From: Lachnospira sp. UBA3790
GTDB lineage: Bacteria; Bacillota; Clostridia; Lachnospirales; Lachnospiraceae
Direction of reading: 5' to 3'
Assembly (NCBI GenBank): GCA_002369135.1
Contig: DFEY01000002.1
Location: 123,840-187,839 of the forward strand
Length of the DNA stretch: 64,000 bases
Shown here: positions 19,370 through 25,791 of the stretch, piece by piece
Position numbering within the stretch: position 1 is the stretch's first letter
Layout: the number at the start of each line of letters is the position of its first letter
Notes under the pieces: model-generated
Seen by the model: only the letters and a program-made list of their open reading frames with translations
Databases searched by the model: none
Told to the model about the DNA's origin: nothing
Translations under genes and position numbers: made by a program

Positions 19370-19398
19370 ATTGTAACAAAAAAGCCTTGCGTTTGCAA
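19370..19398 (-). promoter_or_regulatory. Promoter for rpoBC, overlapping the upstream terminator
   Basis: On the minus strand TTGCAA (19398-19393), 17 nt, and an extended -10 TGTTACAAT (TACAAT at 19375-19370). It is placed inside the terminator hairpin of the preceding gene and about 130 nt before rpoB. The leader (19260-19360) contains GC-rich inverted repeats (GCCC ... CCCT ... AGGG ... GGGC, about 19295-19340) that may fold. Confidence 0.6.
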
Positions 19399-19404
19399 GA
19401 CTTT
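19375..19404 (-). terminator. Terminator after the lipoprotein gene
   Basis: AAAGTCTTGC, loop AAAC, GCAAGGCTTTTTT on the minus strand (one G-U pair), 22 nt after the stop at 19427. Confidence 0.8.
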
Positions 19405-19426
19405 TTTTCTTTCTTTTATATTAGTT

Positions 19427-19960
19427 TTAACTGTCATACTCGTAATAATATAATCTGTTATTATCTACATCGTACACTGCAATTATAAAGTTTCTTGGAA
19501 CCGGATCCATTCTCCTTTCTTTTTCTTTTTCTTTATCATTTTCAAACCATTCAGTATCCTTGAAATAGTAATAAGCATTATTCATTTTAGGCACAATTCT
19601 TTTTTCTTTATCATCCGTTACATATGGTTCTTCTTCCATTTCTTCTTCAAATGGTTCTACGTTTGGTCCCTTCTCTATTCTGTATTTACCTCCGTACAAT
19701 AATAATCTCTCTAATTTTGTGGGTTTATGACTCCAATCCTTTCTGTTCTTAACTTGTTTTTCGAATTTTTTGTTTATGTTTTTAATGATTGTATAAGCAG
19801 TACCATCTCCCAGAAAACTTTCTTCTTTTTCTTTATTCTTTTCTACTTTCGCATTATTTAGTTTCACCCCTAGTTGATTTTCCACATAACTAATAGGGTT
19901 ATCATTAACACAAGCCGTCATCAATATTGACATCAATAATAGTAAGATAATTTTTTTCAT
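19427..19960 (-). CDS. Small predicted lipoprotein, unknown function
   Basis: A 177-residue protein with a lipoprotein signal KKIILLLLMSILMTAC; the lipobox cysteine is residue 17. The mature part is highly charged (EKNKEKEE, EEEMEEEP, DKEKEKERR) with two Tyr-rich stretches (NAYYYF, RLYYYEYDS) and no recognised domain. It lies 60 nt downstream of the type III toxin gene in the island between rplL and rpoB and ends in its own terminator. Base composition is more AT-rich than the flanking ribosomal genes, consistent with insertion. Confidence 0.75.
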   Translation of the reverse strand: MKKIILLLLMSILMTACVNDNPISYVENQLGVKLNNAKVEKNKEKEESFLGDGTAYTIIKNINKKFEKQVKNRKDWSHKPTKLERLLLYGGKYRIEKGPNVEPFEEEMEEEPYVTDDKEKRIVPKMNNAYYYFKDTEWFENDKEKEKERRMDPVPRNFIIAVYDVDNNRLYYYEYDS

Positions 19961-20020
19961 ATTTTTCAGTCTCCCTTTGACTACTATTCTACCATATTAT
20001 GATTAAAAATATCATAACCT

Positions 20021-20482
20021 TTACTTTTCAATTTCTAATTCTTTATGAAAGTATCTAAGTGTAGTGTATTTGTACTTTGCCGCATCTCTTCCTTGTAACT
20101 CGCCATTTATATATCTATAATAATTTGACAGATATTTTTTAAACTTTGAAATGATAAAATAATACCTATTTTCTAATTCCATAAATTCTTTATTATCAAT
20201 AAATGCCCTATCACCAATATATTTTTCATCATTTACTACTACCGCTTTAGAAAAATCTAATCCCGTCATGTAATTTGTTTTTCTTCCACTACATTTGAAT
20301 TTATAACAAGCGTTATGCTTAATATTCGTTCTAAATGGCAATGCAAATGTATTCATATTAATTTTCACTAATACAACCACATATGGTCTTTCATTCTTTC
20401 TCTCTATTTCTGGGTATTCTATCTCATTATATTTAGAATAGAATCTTTCAGACAGTCTTCTTAATTGGTATTTCTTTTTCAT
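20021..20482 (-). CDS. Type III toxin, ToxN/TenpN-like endoribonuclease
   Basis: The 153-residue product fits the small RNase toxins of type III toxin-antitoxin systems. RPYVVVLVKINMNTFALPFR (32-51), TNIKHN (52-57), TGLDFSKAVVVND (73-85), YIGDRAFIDNKEF and the C-terminal YTTLRYFHKELEIEK match, from memory, the order and wording of TenpN-type toxins (RGYGVV..FAIPLRSNIKH, GLDFSKAV, TTLxYFHKELGI). Start 20482 is preferred (GGGGG close upstream) over an in-frame Met at 20518 that falls inside the terminator. Directly upstream are a terminator and two 42-nt repeats, the diagnostic antitoxin-RNA layout. By analogy the toxin cleaves RNA and is held inactive by the repeat RNA. Family subtype (TenpN, CptN or ToxN) is not settled. 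Confidence 0.75.
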   Translation of the reverse strand: MKKKYQLRRLSERFYSKYNEIEYPEIERKNERPYVVVLVKINMNTFALPFRTNIKHNACYKFKCSGRKTNYMTGLDFSKAVVVNDEKYIGDRAFIDNKEFMELENRYYFIISKFKKYLSNYYRYINGELQGRDAAKYKYTTLRYFHKELEIEK

Positions 20483-20502
20483 ATTTCCCCCTTTAAACAA
20501 AA

Positions 20503-20534
20503 AAAGACTCTTGTACATTTGTACAAGAGTCTTT
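20503..20534 (-). terminator. Terminator between antitoxin repeats and toxin
   Basis: A perfect 14-bp hairpin (AAAGACTCTTGTAC, loop AAAT, complement) with a run of seven T on the minus strand. In type III systems such a terminator sets the excess of antitoxin RNA over toxin mRNA; the toxin is reached by read-through. Confidence 0.9.
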
Positions 20535-20537
20535 CTT

Positions 20538-20622
20538 CAATTGGGACTTCTTTATAGTGCTACCCTCGCACTTATTCTTCGTTTGGGACTTCTTTATAGT
20601 GCTACCCTCGCACTTGTTCTTC
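20538..20622 (-). repeat. Two tandem 42-nt repeats of the antitoxin RNA
   Basis: Core shared by both copies: AAGTGCGAGGGTAGCACTAT followed by AAAGAAGTCCCAA. Period is exactly 42 nt (20622, 20580, 20538). Confidence 0.9.
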
Positions 20623-20648
20623 GATAAAGTATTTCCCTATCTACTATT

Positions 20649-20677
20649 ATTGTATGAACAAAAATGTGTTTTGTCAA
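20649..20677 (-). promoter_or_regulatory. Promoter of the antitoxin RNA
   Basis: TTGACA (20677-20672), a 17-nt spacer, TACAAT (20654-20649) on the minus strand, a near-consensus sigma-A promoter placing the start at about 20642, 20 nt before the first repeat. Confidence 0.8.
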
Positions 20678-20723
20678 CACTTCTAACTCTTGTTATTTAT
20701 CAAATTACATGACCAACATTAAT

Positions 20724-20751
20724 ACTATAGCACTTCTTTTAAATTTGTCAA
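20724..20751 (-). promoter_or_regulatory. Second upstream promoter in the toxin-antitoxin island
   Basis: TTGACA (20751-20746), 16 nt, TATAGT (20729-20724), with TG before the -10. It lies in a block (about 20722-20773) that resembles the promoter region of the unknown gene at 29499-30245. The DNA from 20678 to 20801 holds no ORF. Confidence 0.55.
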
Positions 20752-20801
20752 TAAAACTCTATGTGATTTTACAAGTTGGCGCAGTTATTCTTAAACGTTT
20801 C

Positions 20802-21050
20802 GCTATAAAGGAAAGACAATAAGTGCTTTGAAACATTCTGCAGTGATGATTTATTTAATTAATCAGTACGAAAAAAGCCATAGGGACAAAAAGTTTTCAC
20901 CAAAAAACTTTTTGGAACGAACAAGAGCGAGTATTCATCAGAATACTCGCTCTTTTGAGTTCGTGCCCGTAATGGCTTTTTGAGTAATGATTATAATTAA
21001 ATATCATCTCGAAGCCGTTTCAAAGCACTTATTGTTATTTTGTTTATAGC
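20802..21050. repeat. 249-bp imperfect inverted repeat (foldback) after rplL
   Basis: The two outer arms both read GCTATAAA inward, then an almost perfect ACAATAAGTGCTTTGAAAC with its complement, a middle part with a few mismatches (GATGAT-rich and AAAAAGCCAT), and an inner perfect hairpin AAGAGCGAGTATTC / GAATACTCGCTCTT (20923-20954). A second small hairpin (AAAAAGTTTT ... AACTTTTT, 20889-20913) sits in one arm. It ends 6 nt from the rplL stop codon. No ORF is present. It could be a miniature mobile element or an RNA processing/termination structure. Confidence 0.8.
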
Positions 21051-21055
21051 AATAA

Positions 21056-21424
21056 TTATTTAAGAGTAACTGTAGCGCCAACTTCCTCGATCTGAGTCTT
21101 AAGAGCTTCAGCTTCTTCCTTAGGAGCACCCTCTTTGATAACCTTAGGAGCGCCATCAACTAATTCCTTAGCTTCCTTAAGTCCTAGACCTGTAGCATCC
21201 TTAACAGCCTTGATAACCTTAACCTTCTGATCACCAACTTCTGTTAGCTCTACGTCAAACTCGTCCTTGTCAGCTGCGCCAGCGTCTCCGCCTGCTGCAC
21301 CACCAGCCATAACAACACCTGCTGCTGCAGATACACCAAACTCTTCTTCACAAGCTTTTACAAGGTCGTTTAATTCTAATACTGATAAACCTTTTATAAC
21401 TTCAATAATTTCTTCTGTAGTCAT
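21056..21424 (-). CDS. rplL: 50S ribosomal protein L7/L12
   Basis: The 122-residue stalk protein has the N-terminal dimerisation helix (TTEEIIEVIKGLSVLELNDLV), an Ala/Gly-rich hinge (SAAAGVVMAGGAAGGDAGAA) and the globular C-terminal domain with GLGLKEAKELVDGAPKVIKEG. The start at 21424 follows GGAGG; five extra in-frame codons upstream are not used. It follows rplJ by 38 nt. Downstream is the long foldback rather than rpoB. Confidence 0.97.
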   Translation of the reverse strand: MTTEEIIEVIKGLSVLELNDLVKACEEEFGVSAAAGVVMAGGAAGGDAGAADKDEFDVELTEVGDQKVKVIKAVKDATGLGLKEAKELVDGAPKVIKEGAPKEEAEALKTQIEEVGATVTLK

Positions 21425-21462
21425 TTTAAAATCCTCCAATTAAATTTCTTTTTCTAAATTGA

Positions 21463-22236
21463 TTATTCTGCATCTTCAGCAGGAGCTTCTTCTTCAGCCT
21501 CTTCTTCGGCTGGAGTTTCTTCAGTTTCCTCAGCAGTTTCTTCTGCTTCTTCAGCTGGAGCTTCCTCTTCAGTTGCTTCCTCGGCTTTCTCTTCTTCTGC
21601 AGGTTCTTCAGCTGTTTCTTCAGCCTTCTCTTCCTCTGCAGGAGCTTCCTCAGCCTTTTCCTCTGTAGCTTCTTCCTTTGCATCATCAGCTTTTTCTTCA
21701 GTTGCTTCCTCTGCAGGAGCCTCTTCAGTCTTAGCTTCTTCAGCTACTTCTTCGCCGTCTTTTTCAGCAATCTGCTTAATAACACGAGCGAAGTCTGCCA
21801 TTGGTGACTTGAGTGATCCAAGCAATGTAGCGAGTAACTCGTCTCTTGCAGGAATGCTTGCAATAGTACCAATACCAGCTGCATCATAGTAAACACCTTC
21901 TACTACACCGCCTTTGATTTCAAGAGCCTCAGCGTTCTTAGCGAACTTAGCTAGGATTCTAGCTGCTGCTGTGGCATCTTCCTTACAAACTGCGATAGCT
22001 GTTGGGCCTGCTAGATGCTGTGACAAATCAGCGAACTCTGTGTCTTTGAAAGCAAAGTTCATCATGCTGTTCTTGTATACTTTGTATGTAACACCAGCTT
22101 CTCTTAGCTGTCTACGAAGATCTGTGTCTTCTGCAACAGTAAGTCCACGGTAGTCAGCAAGTACAACTGTAGCAGCACCATCGATTAACTCTGAAATCTC
22201 ATCAATAACAGGTTGCTTTAATTCTACTTTTGCCAT
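21463..22236 (-). CDS. rplJ: 50S ribosomal protein L10 with long acidic tail
   Basis: L10 anchors the L7/L12 stalk and autoregulates this operon. Residues 1-158 match L10 (DYRGLTVAEDTDLRRQLREA, YKVYKNSMMNFAF, LAGPTAIAVCKEDATAAARIL). Residues about 159-257 are a low-complexity tail almost wholly of Glu, Ala, Pro and Thr (EEAPAEEATEEKADDAKEEA and similar), making the protein about 90 residues longer than usual. Start 22236 has AAGGAGG 7 nt upstream; an earlier Met at 22311 lies in the attenuator. The tail frame is open throughout, so it is not a sequencing artefact by simple inspection. Confidence 0.96.
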   Translation of the reverse strand: MAKVELKQPVIDEISELIDGAATVVLADYRGLTVAEDTDLRRQLREAGVTYKVYKNSMMNFAFKDTEFADLSQHLAGPTAIAVCKEDATAAARILAKFAKNAEALEIKGGVVEGVYYDAAGIGTIASIPARDELLATLLGSLKSPMADFARVIKQIAEKDGEEVAEEAKTEEAPAEEATEEKADDAKEEATEEKAEEAPAEEEKAEETAEEPAEEEKAEEATEEEAPAEEAEETAEETEETPAEEEAEEEAPAEDAE

Positions 22237-22295
22237 CTTCTGCCTCCTTATAATTATTTTTCGGTTTACACCATATGCTTTTGAGGCTTTATATA

Positions 22296-22420
22296 AGAAA
22301 AACCTCTCCATCCAAAGACAGAGAGGTATAAAGTCTAAAAATAAATAGTCTTTACAAATCCTCGGTAGGCACTACGTTTACGCCCTTAGGCACCTACTGT
22401 CTTCGGCATTTGGTATATAA
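22296..22420 (-). ncRNA. Ribosomal protein L10 leader with attenuator
   Basis: The minus strand carries CCGAAGACAGTAGGTGCC and, after a short loop, GTAGTGCCTACCGAGG (22406-22360), the conserved kink-turn region of the L10 leader family. It is followed by an intrinsic terminator ACCTCTC ... GAGAGGT plus T-run (22327-22296). L10(L12)4 binding is known to favour termination in this leader class; the layout here fits. Confidence 0.9.
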
Positions 22421-22432
22421 CCATCGTGTGAA

Positions 22433-22461
22433 AATATATCACACTTGAAATTTATTGTCAA
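22433..22461 (-). promoter_or_regulatory. Promoter of rplJL
   Basis: TTGACA (22461-22456), 17 nt, TATATT (22438-22433) on the minus strand, immediately upstream of the L10 leader and downstream of rplA. Confidence 0.8.
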
Positions 22462-22472
22462 CTTGGGTCTGA

Positions 22473-23165
22473 TTATTCTTCTACTTTGTCGGCCTTAACT
22501 CTTACACCAGGTCCCATAGTTGATGTCAATGTGATTGACTTAAGGTATGTACCCTTAAGTGATGCTGGCTTAGCTTTGTTGATTGCCTCTAGAAGAGCGT
22601 TGTAGTTTGCAACTAATGCGTCCTCTGAGAATGAAGCCTTACCAACAGGTACGTGGATTATATTAGCCTTATCAAGTCTGTACTCGATTTTACCAGCCTT
22701 TGCTTCTTCCACTGCTTTTGTGATGTCCATTGTAACTGTACCAGCTTTTGGGTTAGGCATTAAACCTTTTGGTCCAAACACACGACCAAGTTTACCAACA
22801 ACACCCATCATGTCTGGTGTAGCAATTACTACATCATAGTCGAACCAGTTTTCAGATGTAATCTTTGTTACAAGATCATCTGCACCTACATAATCTGCAC
22901 CAGCTGCTTCAGCTTCGTCAGCCTTAGGTCCTTTAGCGAATACTAAAACCTTAACATCTTTACCTGTACCGTTTGGTAATACTACGGCACCACGGATCTG
23001 CTGTTCAGCGTGACGTCCATCACAACCAGTTCTGATGTGTAGTTCTACTGTCTCATCAAATTTAGCTTTTGCGCTTTTTTTAACTAAAGATACAGCTTCT
23101 TCGATATCGTATTTTTTATCTCTATCGATTTCTTTTGCTGAATCTACGTAATTCTTTCCTCTCAT
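22473..23165 (-). CDS. rplA: 50S ribosomal protein L1
   Basis: A 230-residue protein binding 23S rRNA at the E-site stalk and acting as translational repressor of its own operon. MRGKNY start, RGAVVLPNGTGKDVKVLVFA, GVVGKLGRVFGPKGLMPNPKAGTV and MGPGVRVK near the end are canonical L1 segments. It lies 104 nt after rplK, with an L1-type operator in between. Confidence 0.97.
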   Translation of the reverse strand: MRGKNYVDSAKEIDRDKKYDIEEAVSLVKKSAKAKFDETVELHIRTGCDGRHAEQQIRGAVVLPNGTGKDVKVLVFAKGPKADEAEAAGADYVGADDLVTKITSENWFDYDVVIATPDMMGVVGKLGRVFGPKGLMPNPKAGTVTMDITKAVEEAKAGKIEYRLDKANIIHVPVGKASFSEDALVANYNALLEAINKAKPASLKGTYLKSITLTSTMGPGVRVKADKVEE

Positions 23166-23176
23166 AAATACCTCCT

Positions 23177-23204
23177 AGTGGTAATAACGGATAAACCTCC
23201 CACT
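23177..23204 (-). promoter_or_regulatory. L1-binding operator upstream of rplA
   Basis: Minus strand AGTGGGAGG, short loop, CCGTTATTACCACT, followed by AGGAGG. The GUGGGAGG ... UACCAC pairing mimics the L1 site on 23S rRNA and overlaps the ribosome binding region, as expected for autogenous control. Confidence 0.65.
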
Positions 23205-23269
23205 TTTTATCAAATATTATTACTTTCTAATTCCTTTAGGACAAATAACTCGCCCTCGACAAAGACCTA

Positions 23270-23695
23270 TTAGTCTTCTACCTTGATACCCATGCTACGA
23301 GCTGTACCAGCAATCATGCTGCAAGCTGTGTCCATGTTAGCGGCATTAAGGTCTTTCATCTTTATCTCTGCAATAGATTCTAGGTCTGCTCTAGTAACTG
23401 TTGCTACAGTTTCTGTAAGTGAGTTACCTGCACCCTTACCAATCTTAGCTGCCTTCTTTAGAAGAACTGCTGCTGGTGGAGTCTTAGTAATAAAACTGAA
23501 ACTCTTATCTTGGTATACAGTGATAACTACAGGAATAATCATTCCTGGTTGATCCTGAGTTCTAGCGTTAAAGTCTTTTGTGAACTGTGCAATGTTAAGT
23601 CCATACTGTCCTAACGCTGGTCCTACAGGTGGTGCTGGAGTAGCTTTTCCAGCTTCAATCTGTAATTTGATATAACCTTCTACTTTCTTTGCCAT
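23270..23695 (-). CDS. rplK: 50S ribosomal protein L11
   Basis: The 141-residue protein of the GTPase-associated centre. KLQIEAGKATPAPPVGPALG, LNIAQFTKDFNARTQ and TPPAAVLLKKAAKIGKGAG are typical; the Pro-rich switch and C-terminal RNA-binding domain are complete. First gene of the rplKA pair, 104 nt downstream of nusG. Confidence 0.98.
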   Translation of the reverse strand: MAKKVEGYIKLQIEAGKATPAPPVGPALGQYGLNIAQFTKDFNARTQDQPGMIIPVVITVYQDKSFSFITKTPPAAVLLKKAAKIGKGAGNSLTETVATVTRADLESIAEIKMKDLNAANMDTACSMIAGTARSMGIKVED

Positions 23696-23716
23696 TTTGG
23701 CACCTCCTAAAAATTC

Positions 23717-23743
23717 GTGGTATTATCGGGGGACCCCTCCCAC
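23717..23743 (-). promoter_or_regulatory. L1-binding operator upstream of rplK
   Basis: Minus strand GTGGGAGGGGTCCCCCGATA then ATACCAC, about 22 nt before the rplK start codon. It has the same GUGGGAGG ... CCGNNANUACCAC form as the site in front of rplA. Confidence 0.7.
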
Positions 23744-23799
23744 TGCCATACGTGTCAGTGTATGACATTCATCTAGTATAAAACGATTGCTCGTTATAA

Positions 23800-24321
23800 C
23801 TATCTCATCTTCTTAACTTCTGCGAACTTAAGTTCAACAGGAGTCTCTCTACCAAACATATCTACGTTAATAGTAACTGTCTGCTTACCTTCGTCAATTC
23901 TTTTAACAACACCTGCTGTGCCGTTCCAAACACCGTCGATAGCAGCAACCATGTCGCCAATCTCAAAGTCGGCATTGATTTTCTCAGTCTGCTTAACGCC
24001 TAGATTCATCATTTCTTCTTCAGAAAGTGGAACCGGTTTACTTCCTGGTCCGACAAAACCTGTAACACCTCTAGTATTTCTAACGATGTACCATGTCTCA
24101 TCGTTCATAACCATATTTATAAGAACGTAACCTGGCAATAATTTCTTTTCAGAAACCTTTGTCTTACCATTCTTAGTTTCTACTACTTCCTGAGTCGGAA
24201 CTGATACTTCTAATATAGTATCGTGCAATTTTCTATTCTCGATAGACTGCTCGATATTAGCTTTTACTTTGTTTTCATATCCTGAATAGGTATGAACAAC
24301 GTACCATCTTGCTTCCGCCAT
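23800..24321 (-). CDS. nusG: Transcription termination/antitermination factor NusG
   Basis: The 173-residue protein has an NGN domain (ARWYVVHTYSGYENKVKANIEQ, LLPGYVLINMVMNDETWYIVRNT, GVTGFVGPG) and a C-terminal KOW domain (GDMVAAIDGVWNGTAGVVKRID). It contacts RNA polymerase and couples transcription with termination or pausing. It sits 23 nt after secE in the conserved rpmG-secE-nusG order. Confidence 0.97.
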   Translation of the reverse strand: MAEARWYVVHTYSGYENKVKANIEQSIENRKLHDTILEVSVPTQEVVETKNGKTKVSEKKLLPGYVLINMVMNDETWYIVRNTRGVTGFVGPGSKPVPLSEEEMMNLGVKQTEKINADFEIGDMVAAIDGVWNGTAGVVKRIDEGKQTVTINVDMFGRETPVELKFAEVKKMR

Positions 24322-24344
24322 TTTATCGCTCCTTTAATCGCTTA

Positions 24345-24713
24345 TTAATTAGCTTTCTTAGTAGTCTTTGTCTTTGTGTCTTCTTTCTTGTTCTCAGCCT
24401 TCTTAGCTTTAGTAGCCTTCTGTGCCTTAGCTACAGTTTCCTGTACTGCTTGCTGACTAGCTGGCTGTGCCTGCTCTGCTGCAGCTGTAGTAGCATCCTG
24501 TGCCATAGCTTTGCTTACTATCTGCTTTAAACCTAGCTGACTGTAGAAATCAATAATTGTGATTAATACACCAACAATAATAGTTACCACAATAACAATA
24601 ACTGTCTGCTTAATAACAGTTTTGCGATTGAGCCATATAATTTTTGAAAATTCAGACTTTAGTCCTGTCCACCAAGTCTTGAATTTGCCTTGTCCTTTAT
24701 TATCCTTAGCCAT
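24345..24713 (-). CDS. secE: Preprotein translocase subunit SecE with extended C-terminus
   Basis: The first 70 residues are SecE: amphipathic helix (FKTWWTGLKSEFSKIIWLNRKTV) and one membrane helix (TVIVIVVTIIVGVLITIIDFY). Residues about 72-122 are a low-complexity Ala/Gln/Lys/Thr tail (AEQAQPASQQAVQETVAKAQ, KKEDTKTKTTKK) about double the usual length of the protein. Its location between rpmG and nusG supports the call. Confidence 0.93.
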   Translation of the reverse strand: MAKDNKGQGKFKTWWTGLKSEFSKIIWLNRKTVIKQTVIVIVVTIIVGVLITIIDFYSQLGLKQIVSKAMAQDATTAAAEQAQPASQQAVQETVAKAQKATKAKKAENKKEDTKTKTTKKAN

Positions 24714-24733
24714 GATAAACCTCCAAAAAATAA

Positions 24734-24883
24734 TTACTTAGTCTCTTTGTGCAATGTGTGCTTTTTACAGAACTTGCAATATTTTTTAGTCTCAACTCTG
24801 TCTGGATGAGCTTGCTTATCTTTTGTAGTATCATAGTTTCTCTGTTTGCACTCTGTACATTCTAATGTAATCTTTGTTCTCAT
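24734..24883 (-). CDS. rpmG: 50S ribosomal protein L33
   Basis: A 49-residue protein read as MRTKITLECTECKQRNYDTT ... YCKFCKKHTLHKETK. The four cysteines (CTEC and CKFC) are those of the zinc-binding form of L33. First gene of the rpmG-secE-nusG run, with an AGGAAGG site upstream. Confidence 0.96.
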   Translation of the reverse strand: MRTKITLECTECKQRNYDTTKDKQAHPDRVETKKYCKFCKKHTLHKETK

Positions 24884-25007
24884 AAGATCCACCTTCCTAT
24901 TTTTAAGGGTCAAATCCCTTTATTTATCGAGTTTTCCTTAAGATTATGCGTCAAATAAATACCTATATTTTCAGCACAAAAAAAAGACCTCTCGTCTCTG
25001 CCTAAAT

Positions 25008-25036
25008 AATATAACAGAATAAAAGGTCTTCGTCAA
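25008..25036 (-). promoter_or_regulatory. Promoter for rpmG-secE-nusG
   Basis: TTGACG (25036-25031), 17 nt, then TGTTATATT (TATATT at 25013-25008), an extended -10. A terminator-like stem AAGACCT ... AGGTCTT followed by nine T (about 25028-24978) spans the promoter, so the same DNA probably ends comFC transcription and starts rpmG transcription. The 24884-24975 leader shows no known riboregulator. Confidence 0.65.
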
Positions 25037-25064
25037 CCACAAGTTTTAATCTATATCTTGTGGT

Positions 25065-25754
25065 CTATGAACCGCTCGAAATGCACATTCCATACACCAC
25101 TTCCACGCCATTTTCCCTTAAAACTCTTGCGCACGCATCTAATGTGCTTCCCGTCGTAAAAATATCATCCACTATTAACACTCGCTTGTACTTTTGTCTC
25201 TTCTTATTAACAATGAATGCTTTCTTTAGATTCTCATATCTTTGCTGCTTACTGAGAGTCTTCATCGGCAAAGTATCTTTCGAGCGCACAAGCAACTTGC
25301 TATCCATCTTAATACCGCTAGCCCTCGACAAAGACCTCGCAAACTCTTCCGCCTGATTGTACCCACGTTTTCTTTGCTTATGCTTATACATAGGAACTGG
25401 AACTATCGCATCTATCTTCCAACTCTTAAGAAGTTTCCCATACCTTTTCACAGCTTCCGCGGCAAAGAATTCAGCGTAGCATCTCATATTGCCATACTTA
25501 AATCTGTAGATGCTCTCCTTTATATCTCCTCTGTATTCAAACACAGATACATTTCTTTTAAAGTAGTGCTTTATCCTTTTACATTCTTCACACGAGAAAC
25601 CATCCTCGCTCATTGTCCTTCCGCATACTCCACAAATAGGTTGCTTCAATACTCTAAATGCACCTTTGCAGTCTTCGCACAAACCTACCCTTCCTATTAC
25701 TTTATCGCACCTTGGACAAACGTCCGGATAAAACGCTTTGATTAATCTCTTCAT
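25065..25754 (-). CDS. comFC: ComF family phosphoribosyltransferase-like protein
   Basis: A 229-residue ComFC homologue. Two N-terminal zinc-binding CxxC pairs (CPRCDK, CEDCKG) and two more (CGVCGR, CEECKR) precede a type I PRTase fold with VLIVDDIFTTGSTLDACARVL, the PRPP-binding loop, near residues 194-214. In competent bacteria ComFC is needed for DNA uptake or processing after entry. Here it follows recD2 by 37 nt, a pairing that suggests joint DNA metabolism. Confidence 0.88.
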   Translation of the reverse strand: MKRLIKAFYPDVCPRCDKVIGRVGLCEDCKGAFRVLKQPICGVCGRTMSEDGFSCEECKRIKHYFKRNVSVFEYRGDIKESIYRFKYGNMRCYAEFFAAEAVKRYGKLLKSWKIDAIVPVPMYKHKQRKRGYNQAEEFARSLSRASGIKMDSKLLVRSKDTLPMKTLSKQQRYENLKKAFIVNKKRQKYKRVLIVDDIFTTGSTLDACARVLRENGVEVVYGMCISSGS

Positions 25755-25791
25755 CTCTTCCCCCTATTAAATTTTGATTGGCCGCCTATAG

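Larger units (their letters stand above)
20503..20642 (-). ncRNA. Type III antitoxin RNA (pseudoknot repeats)
   Basis: The predicted transcript starts near 20642 and ends at the terminator at 20503. It contains two full 42-nt repeats starting at 20622 and 20580 and a 6-nt start of a third (GAAGAA at 20538). In each repeat AGTGC pairs with GCACT around a GAGGGTA loop, and the loop GGG can pair with a downstream CCC (in AAGUCCCAA), an H-type pseudoknot. The repeats differ at only a few positions. This is how type III antitoxins are organised; processing into single repeats by the toxin is inferred. Confidence 0.75.

Noticed and set aside
20538..20622. Direct repeats that could be taken for a CRISPR array
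   Set aside because: Only two contiguous 42-nt copies with no spacers, no cas genes, and a promoter-repeat-terminator-toxin layout that fits a type III antitoxin.
21426..21686. Lys/Leu/Arg-rich open frame overlapping rplJ
   Set aside because: It is an alternate-frame reading of the low-complexity acidic tail of L10; no ribosome binding site and biased composition.
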